This document shows, one piece after another, positions 13,503 through 24,536 of a DNA stretch of 64,000 bases. The notes below the pieces were generated by a model. The model worked only from the letters and a program-made list of their open reading frames with translations, made no database searches and had not been told where the DNA came from. Numbering within the stretch: position 1 is the first letter of the stretch; every line of letters starts with the position of its first letter. Location of the stretch: assembly GCA_003339415.1 (NCBI GenBank), contig PDHQ01000142.1, positions 1-64,000 of the forward strand, written 5' to 3'. The position numbers were made by a program, and so were the translations under genes. The stretch is from Ophiocordyceps camponoti-saundersi (nom. inval.) (lineage: Eukaryota > Ascomycota > Sordariomycetes > Hypocreales > Ophiocordycipitaceae).

Positions 13503-15748
13503 TCAATTCTCCTCTTCCGTGATGAGCTTGGTAATCTTGCCAATCGCAATTGTTTGTCCCTAATATCATCAGTCAGCATCGCTTCCTACTTTGTCGGCCC
13601 TGAAAGGACTCGTACCTGGTCTCGCAACGTGAAGCGGCCCATCTGCGCGTAGTCTTCGAATCTTTCCACGCACACGGAGCCCGCGCCGCCAATCACTTGC
13701 ATCCTCGCAATGATGCTGTCCCCCTTCTTGGCGTGCGTAGGCGGCATCTTGCTCTTCCGGTTGGTTCCCTTTTGCAGCTTGTGCAGTAGAGCCGCAAACG
13801 TCACCTCCTCGATGGCCGAGTGAACGTGTAGGACGCAGTTGAAACCCGACGTCAAGATGCTCTTCAGCTCCAGGATCCGGATCTGCGCCTCGAACTCGGC
13901 CACGCAGTGTACCAGCCTCTTCTGAGAGCATAGCACGAATCCGGGTAGGATGTCCTCCTCCTCGATTCCCTTGAGTCGCATTCGCACCTGGTCTCCGCAC
14001 TGCAGTATTGAAACTTCCTCCTCCTGCTCGCCGTAAATAGCCGCCACTTCCACCGGCTGCTTGCGCGGCATCATCATCAAACTCATGGGCTTCTTGACCA
14101 CGCCCGCCTCAATCTTGCCGTCGACCATCGTGCCCATGTCCCGGTACTTGGCGTTGATGGGCATCATAAACGGCGCGTTGACCTTGCGCTCCAGCGCCTT
14201 CATATCGTCCAGGTACTCGAGCAGCGACGGCCCGTCCCACCATGGAGCCACCCCTTTGGGTAGTCGCTCCTTGATATTGAGCGACTGCTGCGCCGCCACC
14301 GGCATGAAGAAGACGTCAGTCTTGAGGTTGTATCCGGTCGCCTTGAGAAACTGCGAGAGCTTCGTGATGCACTCCTGATACCGCTCGTGGGACCACTCTA
14401 CCGTCGCGTCGTCCATCTTGTTGATCACCACCACCAACTTATTGACTCCTTGAGTCTTGGCCAGCATCGCGTGCTCACGCGTTTGCCCGCCTCGCTCGAA
14501 TCCGGTTTCGTATTCGCCCTTGCGCGCCGAGATGACGAGGATTCCCACATCCGCCTGCGAAGCTCCTCCAATCATGCTTGGCACATACGTCTTGTGCCCG
14601 GGCGCGTCCAGGATGCTATATCTGCGCTTTTCCGTGTCGAAGAAGCCTCTGCCGACCTCGACTGTTTTTCCCTTGGACCGCTCTTCCTTGGTCAGATCCA
14701 TGACCCACGACAAGTACCACGACTCGCGACCCATGTCCTTGGCCTCCTTCTTGTACTTATCCATGGTCCTCTCGTCCACCATGCCGGTGCTCCAGAGAAT
14801 GGAGCCGCCGAGGGTGGACTTCCCCGCGTCGACGTGGCCGATGAATATGATGTTGACATGCTCTTTGCCGTAAATCTCCTTGAGCGTTTCCTCGTCTACA
14901 TCGGCGGCCTGCTCTTTACTGACGGCATCTGCATCTCGCTGCGCCTTCTTCTCGCCCGGACCAGATGGACTGGAGCGGCCGGAAGAGGGAGTCGGCGACG
15001 TCTTTCCCGACGTCTTGGAGGACCCCGCGGCAGCCTTTCCGGCCTTCTCACCGGTCTTCCCGATGGCCTTGACTGCCGTTGCTTTCTGCCCGGCCTCGGG
15101 CTCATCTGAGGGCTCCATCTTGCTTTCAGTTTTCGTTTCTTCCTTCTCCTTGGCAGTTCCTCCGATTGACAGAACCTTGGCTTTGGGCTTTGAAGTAGAC
15201 GATTCGCCGCCAATGCTCAGCACCTTTGTACCACCTTCTTTCGTCATCGCGAGCTTGGGGCTCGATGAGGGCGGGGCGGGGCCGTCTTGCTTCGGAGTGG
15301 CCTGGACAGCCTGCTGTGATTGGGGGGCTTGCTGTGGTTGTTGACCGAAGTGAGGAAATCCCGTCCCGCCTGGTAAACAAGTCAGACTCCATGGCAGATT
15401 AGGGAGACGCGTGGAGGGCGACAAACCGTAAGGTTGACCGTAACCTTGACTATACCCTCCGCCGTATGGCTGATTGTACTGGGCGAAGCCTTGCGCCTGG
15501 CCGTATTGAGGATAGAAGCCTTGCTGGTAGTATTGCTGCTGTTGAAATTGTGGCATGAAGTTTCCGCCGTATGCCTGCCCTGGCTGGAAGGACTGGGCGG
15601 TGGGGTGAAAAGAGGCGACAGCGGGCCGAAATCCGGCTTGAGGCGGAGCGGGATTTTGAGCATTCACGTTGAGTTGCTGCGCGGCATGTCTCGAAAGTTC
15701 CTCATCCTGAGCAGCAGGGTCATCTTCCCAAGAATTGAGATCTGCCAT
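13503..15748 (-). CDS. SUP35: translation release factor eRF3 (Sup35)
   Basis: GTPase that works with eRF1 to terminate translation in the cytosol. Three exons, 15748-15427, 15369-13616 and 13559-13503, give 710 residues. Residues about 50-120 form a Q/Y/G-rich prion-like N domain with repeated YGQ and QPYGGGYSQGYGQPYG-type units. The M region to about 270 is rich in Lys, Glu, Ser and Pro. The EF-1alpha-like part starts near 275: G1 GHVDAGKST (about 285), G3 DAPGH (about 361), G4 NKMD (about 422). The last exon is only 57 nt and supplies the conserved end GQTIAIGKITKLIT, which an unspliced reading loses. Intron 1 (15426-15370, 57 nt) lies inside the prion-like domain and keeps the frame open when retained. 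Hbs1 was considered, but the QY-rich N domain and the GRESWYLSWVMD segment fit eRF3. Confidence 0.95.
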
Positions 15749-16334
15749 GGTCGGCTCGGATTTGGATGATGACGATCGGTGTTGTTCGGATATGGTACGA
15801 CTTTCGGCCTCGACCAACGAGCTGAGTAGAAGGATAGGTGAGAAGGCTGTAAAAAGGAAAAAAAAGGGCTCAGCGGCCGGCCAGAAGCGTAGAGAACTTA
15901 GCCGTCTTGCCCCAGCCTGACCGTCGCGTGGCTTCGGACTCGGAGAATGAGGTTGATAAATTTCAGACCCCACTATCATAACCCTGGGAGGGGGGTTTGA
16001 TGGCCCCATAGTGCGGATATTAGCTACGCATACTGTGTATTTCATACTCAGTATACGCACGTAGGCTGTGCGCGCAAAATTCTCACTACTGGCACCGATT
16101 ACATACTACTACATGTGTGCATTGTATGCACGTACATATGTATGTGCGGATTCCGCCCCAAAATCTTGCGCATTTCTTCCAGCAAACGAAGCTGCTCAAC
16201 AGTCAACACTGCCACGCACAGTAACGTCATCGCTTAATCGGTGCCTTTACGCACTGCAAAGGCCTCGTTCGGGTGAAGCGAGCTTGTTTGCACTATGTGG
16301 CGTGCCTTCTCGTCCAGCCGAAGACTGTCACGTC
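15749..16334. promoter_or_regulatory. divergent promoter region SUP35 / Ran-binding gene
   Basis: This stretch separates the start codons of two divergent housekeeping genes, so both promoters should lie here. No TATA box or named factor site is claimed. A short ATGTATGTATG-like repeat lies near 16108-16146. Confidence 0.55.
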
Positions 16335-18255
16335 ATGGATGAGTTTCTGGCGGCCGTTGGCGTACAGGCCATGAAATACGCCATCAGGTCCGGCATAGCC
16401 TTGACATCGACCTACGCTCTCGGTCAGTGCTCGCGCCTTCTCAAGTCAGTCGACGACAAGAAACTCTATCGAGATTTATCGAGGCTTCAGAGGCTGCTGG
16501 ACGGCAAGATGAGGGTAAAGGATGGCATGCCAATCTGACCTGTGACTTGCGGCTGACCAAAGTCGCTCGAGCAAAGGTTATCACGCCTGCCCTCGACCTA
16601 ATCGAATTCAAGTCGGTCGACGTTAGCTCGTCAATGTTGGAGGCTGGTCCTGACGAAGCGGTAGATCTGGTCGCGGCAACGTCTTCCTCGAGTCCGCGGT
16701 GCCCCTAACGAAATCCCTCCTCCAAGATATCAACTCCCTTGGTCGAAGGATCGCCTCAGCCGCGGCCATGGACGAGCGTCTTTCAGTTGCGGCTGTTGGA
16801 ACGCCGGAGCAGCGGGGCGCAAGGTACAAAAACCTATGCGACATAATAGCCGACATTAGAGGCTTGTTGGATCGCATAGACCGCGAGATTCCTCTGTTGC
16901 AACTCGCAATCACAGCATCAGGCGAGTCTCTGTCGACGTCCCTACCGCCCGCCATCTCGCCATCGAGGCTACTCCAAGCGAGCACTTTGGTCATTTTAGG
17001 TGATACTCAGTATGCGCGGGATCCGACAAGCTCTGTTCAGATCGGTCCAGCCTTCAACTTATCCATTTACATGCTCTTCTCTGGCCACGCGTCGCAAGTG
17101 ACCGGAACCGCGGGTCCCGATCAAGCCAGTCCTCCTGTGTATGGCCTGAGCAAGGGCGAGAGAAAACCGCTGTGGCAGGAGGTCATCCACAAAGCCCAGG
17201 TCCGACTTTACCGATCGGCCCAGAAGAGGAGATCCGATGATGGCCTTGCCGCAGACGCCGTCAACCAATCAGAAGACTCTGGCGAAAGCCTCGAGTTCTC
17301 CTACCATGTGGAAATCTTGGAAGATTTCGACGATGGAAGAGTGCACGACGACTGCGAGTTTGGGTCTCCGGACCGCCGTACATCAAGCCTGGGTATTCGG
17401 GAAATAATTCCAGTCTACCAACTATCCAAGATCTTTTACACTGATAGCGGCAAAATACTTAACATTGGAAGAGGAGAAGACGGGGAGAATAGTCCGGTTC
17501 TCTTGCTCAAACGGGACACGAGGGCCACCCGACCGCTTCGAACACACCACGGCGCGCAAGATTTGGAAAGTGTTGCGCGGCAGGGCCTCGACGCATCTGC
17601 GTGTGAAGATGGCAGTCAATCAGAGGTGGAGCGACAGCTGCGAGTGGAAAGCGCTCAAGCAGAGGTCTCATCTAGGCACTCAATTGGAGGCACAGTGCCC
17701 GACTCTTCTCGACTACCTAACCATTTCGATCCTGAGTGGATAGCTCTCGAGGTTTACGAAGACGACGAGGCGGAAATGGACGGGAGCGAGACGGAAGATG
17801 GGTCGGAAAGCGAGGGCGAAGACGTGCATGGCGGGGACAGAGCGAGGAGACCTAAGGCAGCCGCACAAGGGGCTATGCTAGATGTGAAGTTGGCGGCTCA
17901 GGTGCGAAACCTCGCCCTGTCGTCAGGCCCGGTCGCCAGCGAACCTCGCGACGACAGTCCACCGCCTGTCGCGCAGGGTTCAGAGGAGGGTCAGGCAGTG
18001 GGCGCCGATTTTGTGGCAAGGTCGCCATTCAATGCCATCACGTCATCCCTGTCTCTTATAGAGATGTTGATCCGTTTGGCAGGCCTTCAGGAGTTTCAAC
18101 AGGCCAACCATCTGTCCATTCCCGATCACGTACTGACTTTCTTCCTGGAGGAAACGTCAACCACTGGTCTAGTCGGGGAAGCCAGGAAAACGGCAAGGAG
18201 GGAGGCGAAGCGGCGCGTGGGCTTTGATCCTTATACAGATACCCCAGCAAACTAG
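16335..18255 (+). CDS. RanGTP-binding protein (PF05508 family, Yrb30-like)
   Basis: Fungal RanGTP-binding protein family related to yeast Yrb30, thought to modulate the Ran GTPase cycle of nucleocytoplasmic transport. Exons 16335-16514, 16577-16611 (only 35 nt) and 16665-18255 give 601 residues. The N terminus MDEFLAAVGVQAMKYAIRSG and the following SRLLKSVDDKKLY are typical of the family. Splicing both introns restores ALDLIEFKSGRGNVFLESAV, which no single frame contains. The IDREIPLLQLAITASGESL segment at about residue 155 and the SPSRLLQASTLV segment are also characteristic. An acidic stretch follows near 470-500, and the C terminus is a basic tail. Intron donors are GTAAAG and GTCGGT. Assignment rests on recalled family sequence. 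Confidence 0.88.
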
Positions 18256-19089
18256 AAGATACTAAGAACCCAAGCATGGGCAGATGCTCGCCACCGCACT
18301 CAGATCGGACGGCTCGCATCTACACATTCACGTCCTCGAATAACATGTACAGAGTAGTTACTTGTAACTTCCACTCACAGCTGTTGATACCTACGTGCTG
18401 CCCTGTCAGTTAGGTCCGTAGGTAGGTCCGTAGGTAGCAGGTAGGTATCACGGACGCAGCTCGGACACTCAATAGTGGAGGCACCTCCCGAGAAATGCTC
18501 AGATAGAAGCCTACCTCACCTAACTTACAAGGCACTACGCGTGACTTGTACAACAGTAGAGGTAGGTGGTAGGTGGAGGTTCTCGACACTCCAGTCGTTG
18601 TGGTCGTGTGGCAGTAGAGGGGAGTTGGACGTTTCGAGGGCAAACATCGGAGATCGGCGAAACCAAGAAGCCGAGCAGCCGGTCAGAAAAGAACCCTCGC
18701 TCGAGTATTCCAGCACATCGCCGGCCATCGACAATCGTTGCAGAATTAAGATACATCAGCGGCCCTTCAAGTTTTCTTTACTCTCTACTCTCCTTCGCCT
18801 GTCTCTCCCTTCTGTCCCGCGATCAGCTGACGACGGCTCGCCACCGAAACGGAGGATAACAAGGGAAGAAGAAGAAGAAGAAGAAGAAGAAGAAGAAGAA
18901 GAAGAAGAAGAAAAACCATCAAGGGCGGGGCGAAACCAGCACTGGGAAAATCATAACGTGATCGACGTCAACAGATACATACATACCACCTACCTACCTC
19001 TATCGACATACATACATATATAAACTTACGCGCTGTCCCTCCTCCCCAACGGAGTGAAGGCATCGAGGCTATCTGCCGTCGCCGACACC
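18256..19089. other. intergenic region with (GAA)n tract
   Basis: Lies between two plus-strand genes. It holds GTAGGTAG-type repeats near 18416-18450 and 18560-18580, an (AAG)n microsatellite at about 18866-18912, and CATACATA repeats near 18975-19020 just upstream of the next start. It probably includes the promoter and 5' leader of the CK2 beta gene. The acidic-repeat frame over the AAG tract is not considered a gene. Confidence 0.6.
18866..18912. repeat. (AAG)n microsatellite
   Basis: A trinucleotide tract of about 47 nt, pure purine on the plus strand, roughly 180 nt upstream of the CK2 beta start codon. Confidence 0.9.
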
Positions 19090-20227
19090 ATGTCAACATC
19101 CTCCGGTGTTGCCGATTCCTGGATCTCAAGCTTTTGCGCCCTTCTGGGACACGAGTATTTTGCCGAGGTGTCGGAGGAGTTCATCGAGGACGACTTTAAC
19201 CTCACTGGCTTGCAGACTCAGGTTGCCTTGTACAAGGAGGCTCTCGAGGTTGGTAGTGTCCGCCAAGGTTCGCGCGCTCTGGGCACAGACCCAGCGCTGA
19301 TTCCTCTCTCTGCAGATGATCCTCGATGTCGAGCCTGAGGACGACGATGACGACGACGACGACATCGAGGACATGGACGAAGAAAACGAGTCGGGATTGC
19401 CAGAAGACCAGGACCGCGCCACAGGGCGCCAGCGGAGACACAGTAACCCCCTCAGCGAGCTGTCTGTGGTCGAATCCTCGGCCGAGATGCTGTACGGCCT
19501 CATACACCAGCGCTTCATATGCTCTCGCGCCGGCATTCAACAGATGAGCGAGAAGTATGAACTCGGACACTTTGGCTGCTGCCCGCGCTTCAAATGCGAA
19601 ATGGCCAGAACCCTGCCCGTTGGCCTCTCCGACATACCGGGTGAGGACACCGTAAAGCTCTTTTGCCCGTCCTGTCTGGACGTCTACGTTCCACCCAACA
19701 GCCGGTTCCAGACTGTAGATGGAGCATTCTTCGGCCGCACCTTTGGAGCACTCTTTCTCCTCACCTTTCCTGAATACGATCTCACCAAGCGCGGTGCCGA
19801 CGTGCTGACGCCCGGGACGTCGAGGCTATCCGCCGACGAGCCCATACTCAACGGCATCTTCTCTAAAAACATCGGCCCTGGCCTTGGTCTCGGCAACATA
19901 TACGAACCCAAAATCTACGGCTTTCGCGTATCGGAGCGTTCCCGCTCCGGTCCGCGCATGCAGTGGCTGCGCGACCGACCCGACAATATCGACCTGCTCG
20001 ACGAGGCTCGTAATTACGCCGAGCAGTTTGGCGACGATTCCGACGACGACGACGACGATGACGAAGAGGAGGAAGAGGAAGAAGACGAGGGGAACACCAA
20101 TAGTAACATCAACGGCCGCGTCATGGTGCGTCGGCGACCGCCCGGCAACGCCCGTCCGAACCGACGTCAGAACCAAAACGGCAGCCCCATGCAGATGTCG
20201 ACTAACGGTGCCGAGTCTGAGCTCTAG
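19090..20227 (+). CDS. ckb1: casein kinase II regulatory subunit beta
   Basis: Regulatory beta subunit of protein kinase CK2; it forms the dimeric core that binds and tunes two catalytic alpha subunits in nucleus and cytosol. Exons 19090-19248 and 19316-20227 (intron 67 nt) encode 356 residues. The N terminus WISSFCALLGHEYFAEVSEE FI, the acidic loop DDDDDDDDIEDMDEEN after the intron (the Ckb1-type insert), and the zinc-binding dimerisation module are seen. That module has CPRFKC with the paired LFCPSC, giving the four Cys ligands. The C-terminal part has a second acidic run (about 310-328) and a long Asn/Arg/Gln-rich tail, as in other filamentous fungi. The intron begins directly after codon 53 (phase 0). 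Confidence 0.95.
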
Positions 20228-22015
20228 TACCAGCGGGCCAACAACGGATGTGAAAGTTCGCATCGGAAAAGCAACAAATAAGCCCTATTCGATATAATCA
20301 AGGCCATCCATCCCGCTCTGCCTCGATATTGCCGCTTGGTTTCGGGTTCGGGGAAGGGAAGGGACAAGACGGGGGATGCGAAACAGGTTAGGGGGGGGGG
20401 GGAGGGCAAAGGGAATTTTGACTCGTCTACGCGGCGGCTGAACATGTCGACAAGATCACGCCGCTGGAAGGGAGAAGGGGGGAAGAAGGGAAGAAGGAAG
20501 GGGGTTGGTTTTTGCAAGAACCGGAACTGAGAAACAACAGCATATATCAAGTTTTGCCGACCCCCCCCCTTTTCCTTCCCCTTATTCGCCCCCGAAATTG
20601 CTCCCGGCCTTTCGATCAAGTCCGTCTGGCCTCCGGGAGTTGGGGGAAGAGAAAGCGGAGAAGGTGCGGATGGAGGAGGTTAAACGGTTCCATCAGCGGC
20701 AACAGACGCGTGTGAATCGTTGGAGGGCCAAAGAGGGAGTGTTGAGAGGAAGATAATTCCGGTTAAGGATGAGGAAACACTTGAGCGGATGGCAGACGAG
20801 AGAAGCGGCATGCATAGATGAGAGCTTGCGGGATGCGAATTTGATTTGGACCAACGTTTGAGCTGGAAGCAGAGGTTGTTTGGCAGGGACGTTTGTGTCT
20901 TGTTGAGGGTGTCATGGTAAGCCAGTGTAGCAACCGGCAAGGCATATGTATGTATATAGAAGCACCAGGTAGAATGGTATGTATGTATAATGTTACCCGG
21001 CTTCGCGATAGAGGCCGCAATAGTTCCAATAGTAATGCTCTCTTGTTGAGACCCGGCGCGGGAAGCCGGGTGGCTGCCTTGGTCCAGAGCATGACTTGGC
21101 TCACGGCTTCAACGAGATCCGCATGTAGCGATCATCGAGCCTCTCTATCCCGTACCGGTGCATGTATGGTATGTATGTGAGCACGTATGTATGTATGTAG
21201 TATGTAGTAACAAAGATGAGCGACGGAACAAGCCGTCGGTTTGATGACTGACTCCAGAACCTTCCAGCCATTGTGTGAGTTCGTATTTGGTGTTTACACA
21301 CATACATACATACATATGTAAGTGTATACATACAACGCCACGAATAGGTAGGCATTTCCGTGTCGCATTTCACTCTGTTGAGACATGCGACATACATAGG
21401 ATGGGAGCCGATGGCGAGGGCTACCCTGTCTTTGCACAGGAAAGCAACAATCAAGTCTCATGAGCAGCACATACATACATACAGTATGTACACACACAAG
21501 TTCTATTGATGCAAGGGATCTTGTCCTATGTATGTACATATGTATGTATGGATAGATGTACGGAGTATCCGTAGACCGGTTGATAAAGAAAAGAAGACCC
21601 TTTCATACTACGCAAGACGAGCGAGCAATGTGGATGGCATGCTAAACCCGTCCAACCTCATGCACTTGTCAACTTACCTACCTACATATGTACATATGTA
21701 GATACCTATCTATCCTGTCCCTTGTTGTATGTATGTTTTCATGTCTTTCCCGTCTTTCAGCTTGAATACGACGCCAGTGTTCTCAGCCAAAGAATGTCAA
21801 CAGCAAGGGATGTGACACAATACAACGCACTTGGAGAGGGCGATCATCTGGTTGCATTCCTCACCCTACCGTTTCCCTACATACATACATACATACATAC
21901 ATATACTGGCTCTCCTCCCCTCCTTGTGATTCGTGAGTTAAAAGCCTTATCGCCGGCCTTCGCTTCCGCATACCGAACCTACCGTCTAGAAGACTATACC
22001 GCCTCGAATCTGACC
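20228..22015. other. gene-free stretch before the micro-exon gene
   Basis: Downstream of the CK2 beta gene and upstream of the micro-exon gene. Contains a poly-G run near 20391-20402 and repeated GTAT/CATA tetranucleotides at about 20943-20990, 21170-21205, 21296-21320, 21465-21485, 21525-21560 and 21878-21905. Short frames are fragmentary. The last 100 nt before the ATG at 22016 should hold the core promoter, but no clear TATA box is claimed. Confidence 0.55.
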
Positions 22016-23868
22016 ATGAAGATTTCCATCGCCCTCTTCTCCGTGCTGGCCGGACTGGCAGCAGCATATCCGTGTGAAAAGCACCCGACAGACGTAGGTA
22101 CCTACTAGCCGGTAGTAGGTGGTTTTGATGGCTGATATGACTCGCAGCCTGTATGAGCCCTTCAAAGACTTGATATCGAGTTGACAAAAGCGTGCTGAAA
22201 TCAATGGGAAAATCCCTTTAGGGAGTACGTGTGAATGACGCCGTGAAATGACCGAGACAATGCTAATACTCGTTGCGATGCAGTGCGTACGTTCATGTTC
22301 AGCTTCACGATTTGTTCAGTGACAGAGTCACAGGATCTGACGCTGCAGGAATCACCAGAGAGTAAGAAGAATCCCTCGAATTGGGCAAGCGTATGACTGG
22401 TGACAGCTGGATTGCTAACGTCACTGGAAAACGATAGTGGGTGAGTTCAACCATGTTCTGTTCTCTTGGGACTTGAATGACCGGACGCTGAATGTGTGTC
22501 TTACAGGAAGTGAGTTGAGCCCCCCCCAAACCCTAACGGCCATGAACAAGCATTATGATGCTGACAACCTGGGCAACACTTAGCCCGTACGTTGAACCTT
22601 ACCACGATTCTATGCTATGACTGATGATAAACCCGGTATTAATTGAACAATACTAGAATGTGAGTTTGGCCTTACGGGAGCGCCTGTGTGTCTGTAAAGA
22701 TGTTATCTGCTAACGTTGTTTATGACGAAGATCGTAAGCAGAAGTCCATGGCCTCCGTGGCGGGTGAACGTTGCTAATGAAGCTATGCCATGAACGATAG
22801 TTTGTGAGTTTGCAGCCCAGCATGGATCATAACATGGGCTTCTCGTTCAAGAAGACGACGCTGACAGAGATCACAGAATGCAAGTCTTTCACCCATCTGC
22901 CATAACACCTTTTAAACTGGCAGGGTTCTGACATTTCGAGCAGCCTGTGAGTACGGCCAGAGGGCTTTCACGGTACTAATGCTTGATAAGACGCTAAAGC
23001 AATACATCGGCAGGGTGTAAGTGCCCCGAAACGTGCAGTTGACAAGATGCTAATACAATGCTATTAGGGCGTAAGTCTCATCCCACGACTTCGTCCAGCG
23101 CGGTTAACATCAAGCTGAAAATCGTTAACAATGACCTACAGCCTGTGAGTTTCACCTCGTCACTTGATGATTTGCTGGGCATAGTTTCAGACCGTACTGA
23201 CCTCGCGGGCACCGCCAGGATGTGAGTCCATCCCCATACTTGATATGACTTGTTCGATGACGGAATACTAACGTCGCGGCGAATCCCAGGTCGTGAGTTT
23301 ACACCCGAAGTTGGTATCGCAGTTGACAACTCCAACTGACCCTACCCGGCTGTCCAGTGTGTAAGTTCAAGCGAATTCCCCCGTGAAGCTGCAGAGTATG
23401 TACTGACATGGCTGGAAACACTAGATTGTGAGTCCGCCCCTCGATATGGAGACGAGCTGGTTAACGTCAGTCCTAACACGATGGACGAATAGCCTGTAAG
23501 TTGAATTGCTATTCCTACCCAAGAATCACATGACAGATGATTTGAAACTAATACGACTAAAAATTCTAGTATGTAAGTTATATTCCACGGCCTTTGTATA
23601 AAGGGCCGATGCTGATGCTTCTGGCGATACCAGGGCGTAAGTCTAACCCCGTCACGTCACGTTGCACGATTGACGAAAGTTTGACAACGAACAAAAAAAA
23701 AACCTCTAGGCGGTAAGTTCTAAATACAGCTTACCCATGACTCATTGACGATGGTATGCTGATGATGTTGGACTTACTAGGTCGTAAGTGCAAGCCCGTG
23801 AAGAGCACCCGACATACATATGTGCATCAGAGGAGCTGGCTAATATGTCCGTCGATTACCAGCAATAA
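22016..23868 (+). CDS. secreted micro-exon peptide gene: 24 single-codon exons
   Basis: Not recognised as any known family. Exon 1 (22016-22093, 26 codons) encodes signal peptide MKISIALFSVLAGLAAA, then YPCEKHPTD. Then come 24 exons of exactly 3 nt, starting at 22148, 22222, 22284, 22359, 22438, 22507, 22584, 22657, 22731, 22801, 22877, 22944, 23014, 23068, 23142, 23219, 23290, 23358, 23425, 23493, 23570, 23634, 23710 and 23781. Exons 2-13 add PGCRWEPNIFNP. Exons 14-25 add GGPDVCIPYGAV. Exon 26 (23863-23868) is Gln plus TAA. The 25 introns are 51-79 nt, all phase 0: 24 GT-AG and one GC-AG (intron 12, 22880-22943). Nearly all have a CTAAY or CTGAY branch-like motif upstream of the acceptor. 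The product is 51 residues, about 34 mature, with three Cys. The coding fraction is 156 of 1,853 nt. The splicing is inferred; function is unknown, possibly an effector or signalling peptide. Confidence 0.82.
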
Positions 23869-24536
23869 ATTTCAAGCTGGATCGGTATCGAGAGACGAGT
23901 TATCCGAGGCGACGAGTCGATGGTTGGCTTGGGTTTCGGTTGATGGGCGGAGCTGCAAAGGGGGGTTTCGACGATGGGAAAGGCAGGGAAAATGTGTCGA
24001 GAGTAGGAATCAGAGAGGAAATGACAAGGTTCGACGAACACTACAGAGACATGCTTCGCAGTATCAGCGCCGTTCGCTAGCTGTGCTCGGGACGTTGCAT
24101 TTTGTATCTGCGAGGTCTGACCGGATTGTCGCCCGTTGGTGATGTTGAAAAGCTCCCTCCCTCTCAGGAAACAAGTGATGATGTCATCTCCTCCAGTCGA
24201 GATGTATGTGGTATGTAGGTATACAGTATTGGTGACATAACATGCCTAATGAACAGATGATGACTTCCTTCATAAACTGAGGTGCATGAACCACCGCGAT
24301 GCGATGAGGTGACACAGACAAATTACAATATATCCGAGGCTTGCACAAGTTGGATGAGTGCTTTCTTAGTCAACTACCACCTTGTGTACAGGCCATGCAT
24401 GCGGGGATCCGAGCCCTGCTCCATCTCAACTCCTCCTCCTCCTCCATCAACAGTTTAGGCCCGAAGAAGCCGAAAGCATAAACTCAAGATATCCCTTTCC
24501 AACCACCACCATCCATCCATCCAGCCAACAGCTGCC
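23869..24536. other. intergenic region
   Basis: 3' flank of the micro-exon gene and 5' flank of the EthD gene. A 128-codon open frame overlaps the last intron but shows no family features. A CCATCCATCCATCC-type run lies just upstream of the EthD start. Confidence 0.55.

Noticed and set aside
15749..16060. Upstream extension of the eRF3 frame to 16060
   Set aside because: The extra residues are unlike the family; the ATG at 15748 gives the family start MADLNSWEDDP.
22348..22361. Alternative 13-nt exon 5 in the micro-exon gene (acceptor at 22348)
   Set aside because: It has a good acceptor but shifts the frame; the acceptor at 22358 leaves a 3-nt exon like all the others and keeps the frame.
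22016..23868. Reading the regular 50-80-nt steps as a CRISPR-like or tandem repeat array
   Set aside because: Units share only the splice-type signals at their borders; interiors are unrelated, lengths vary, and the frame and stop codon fit a spliced gene.
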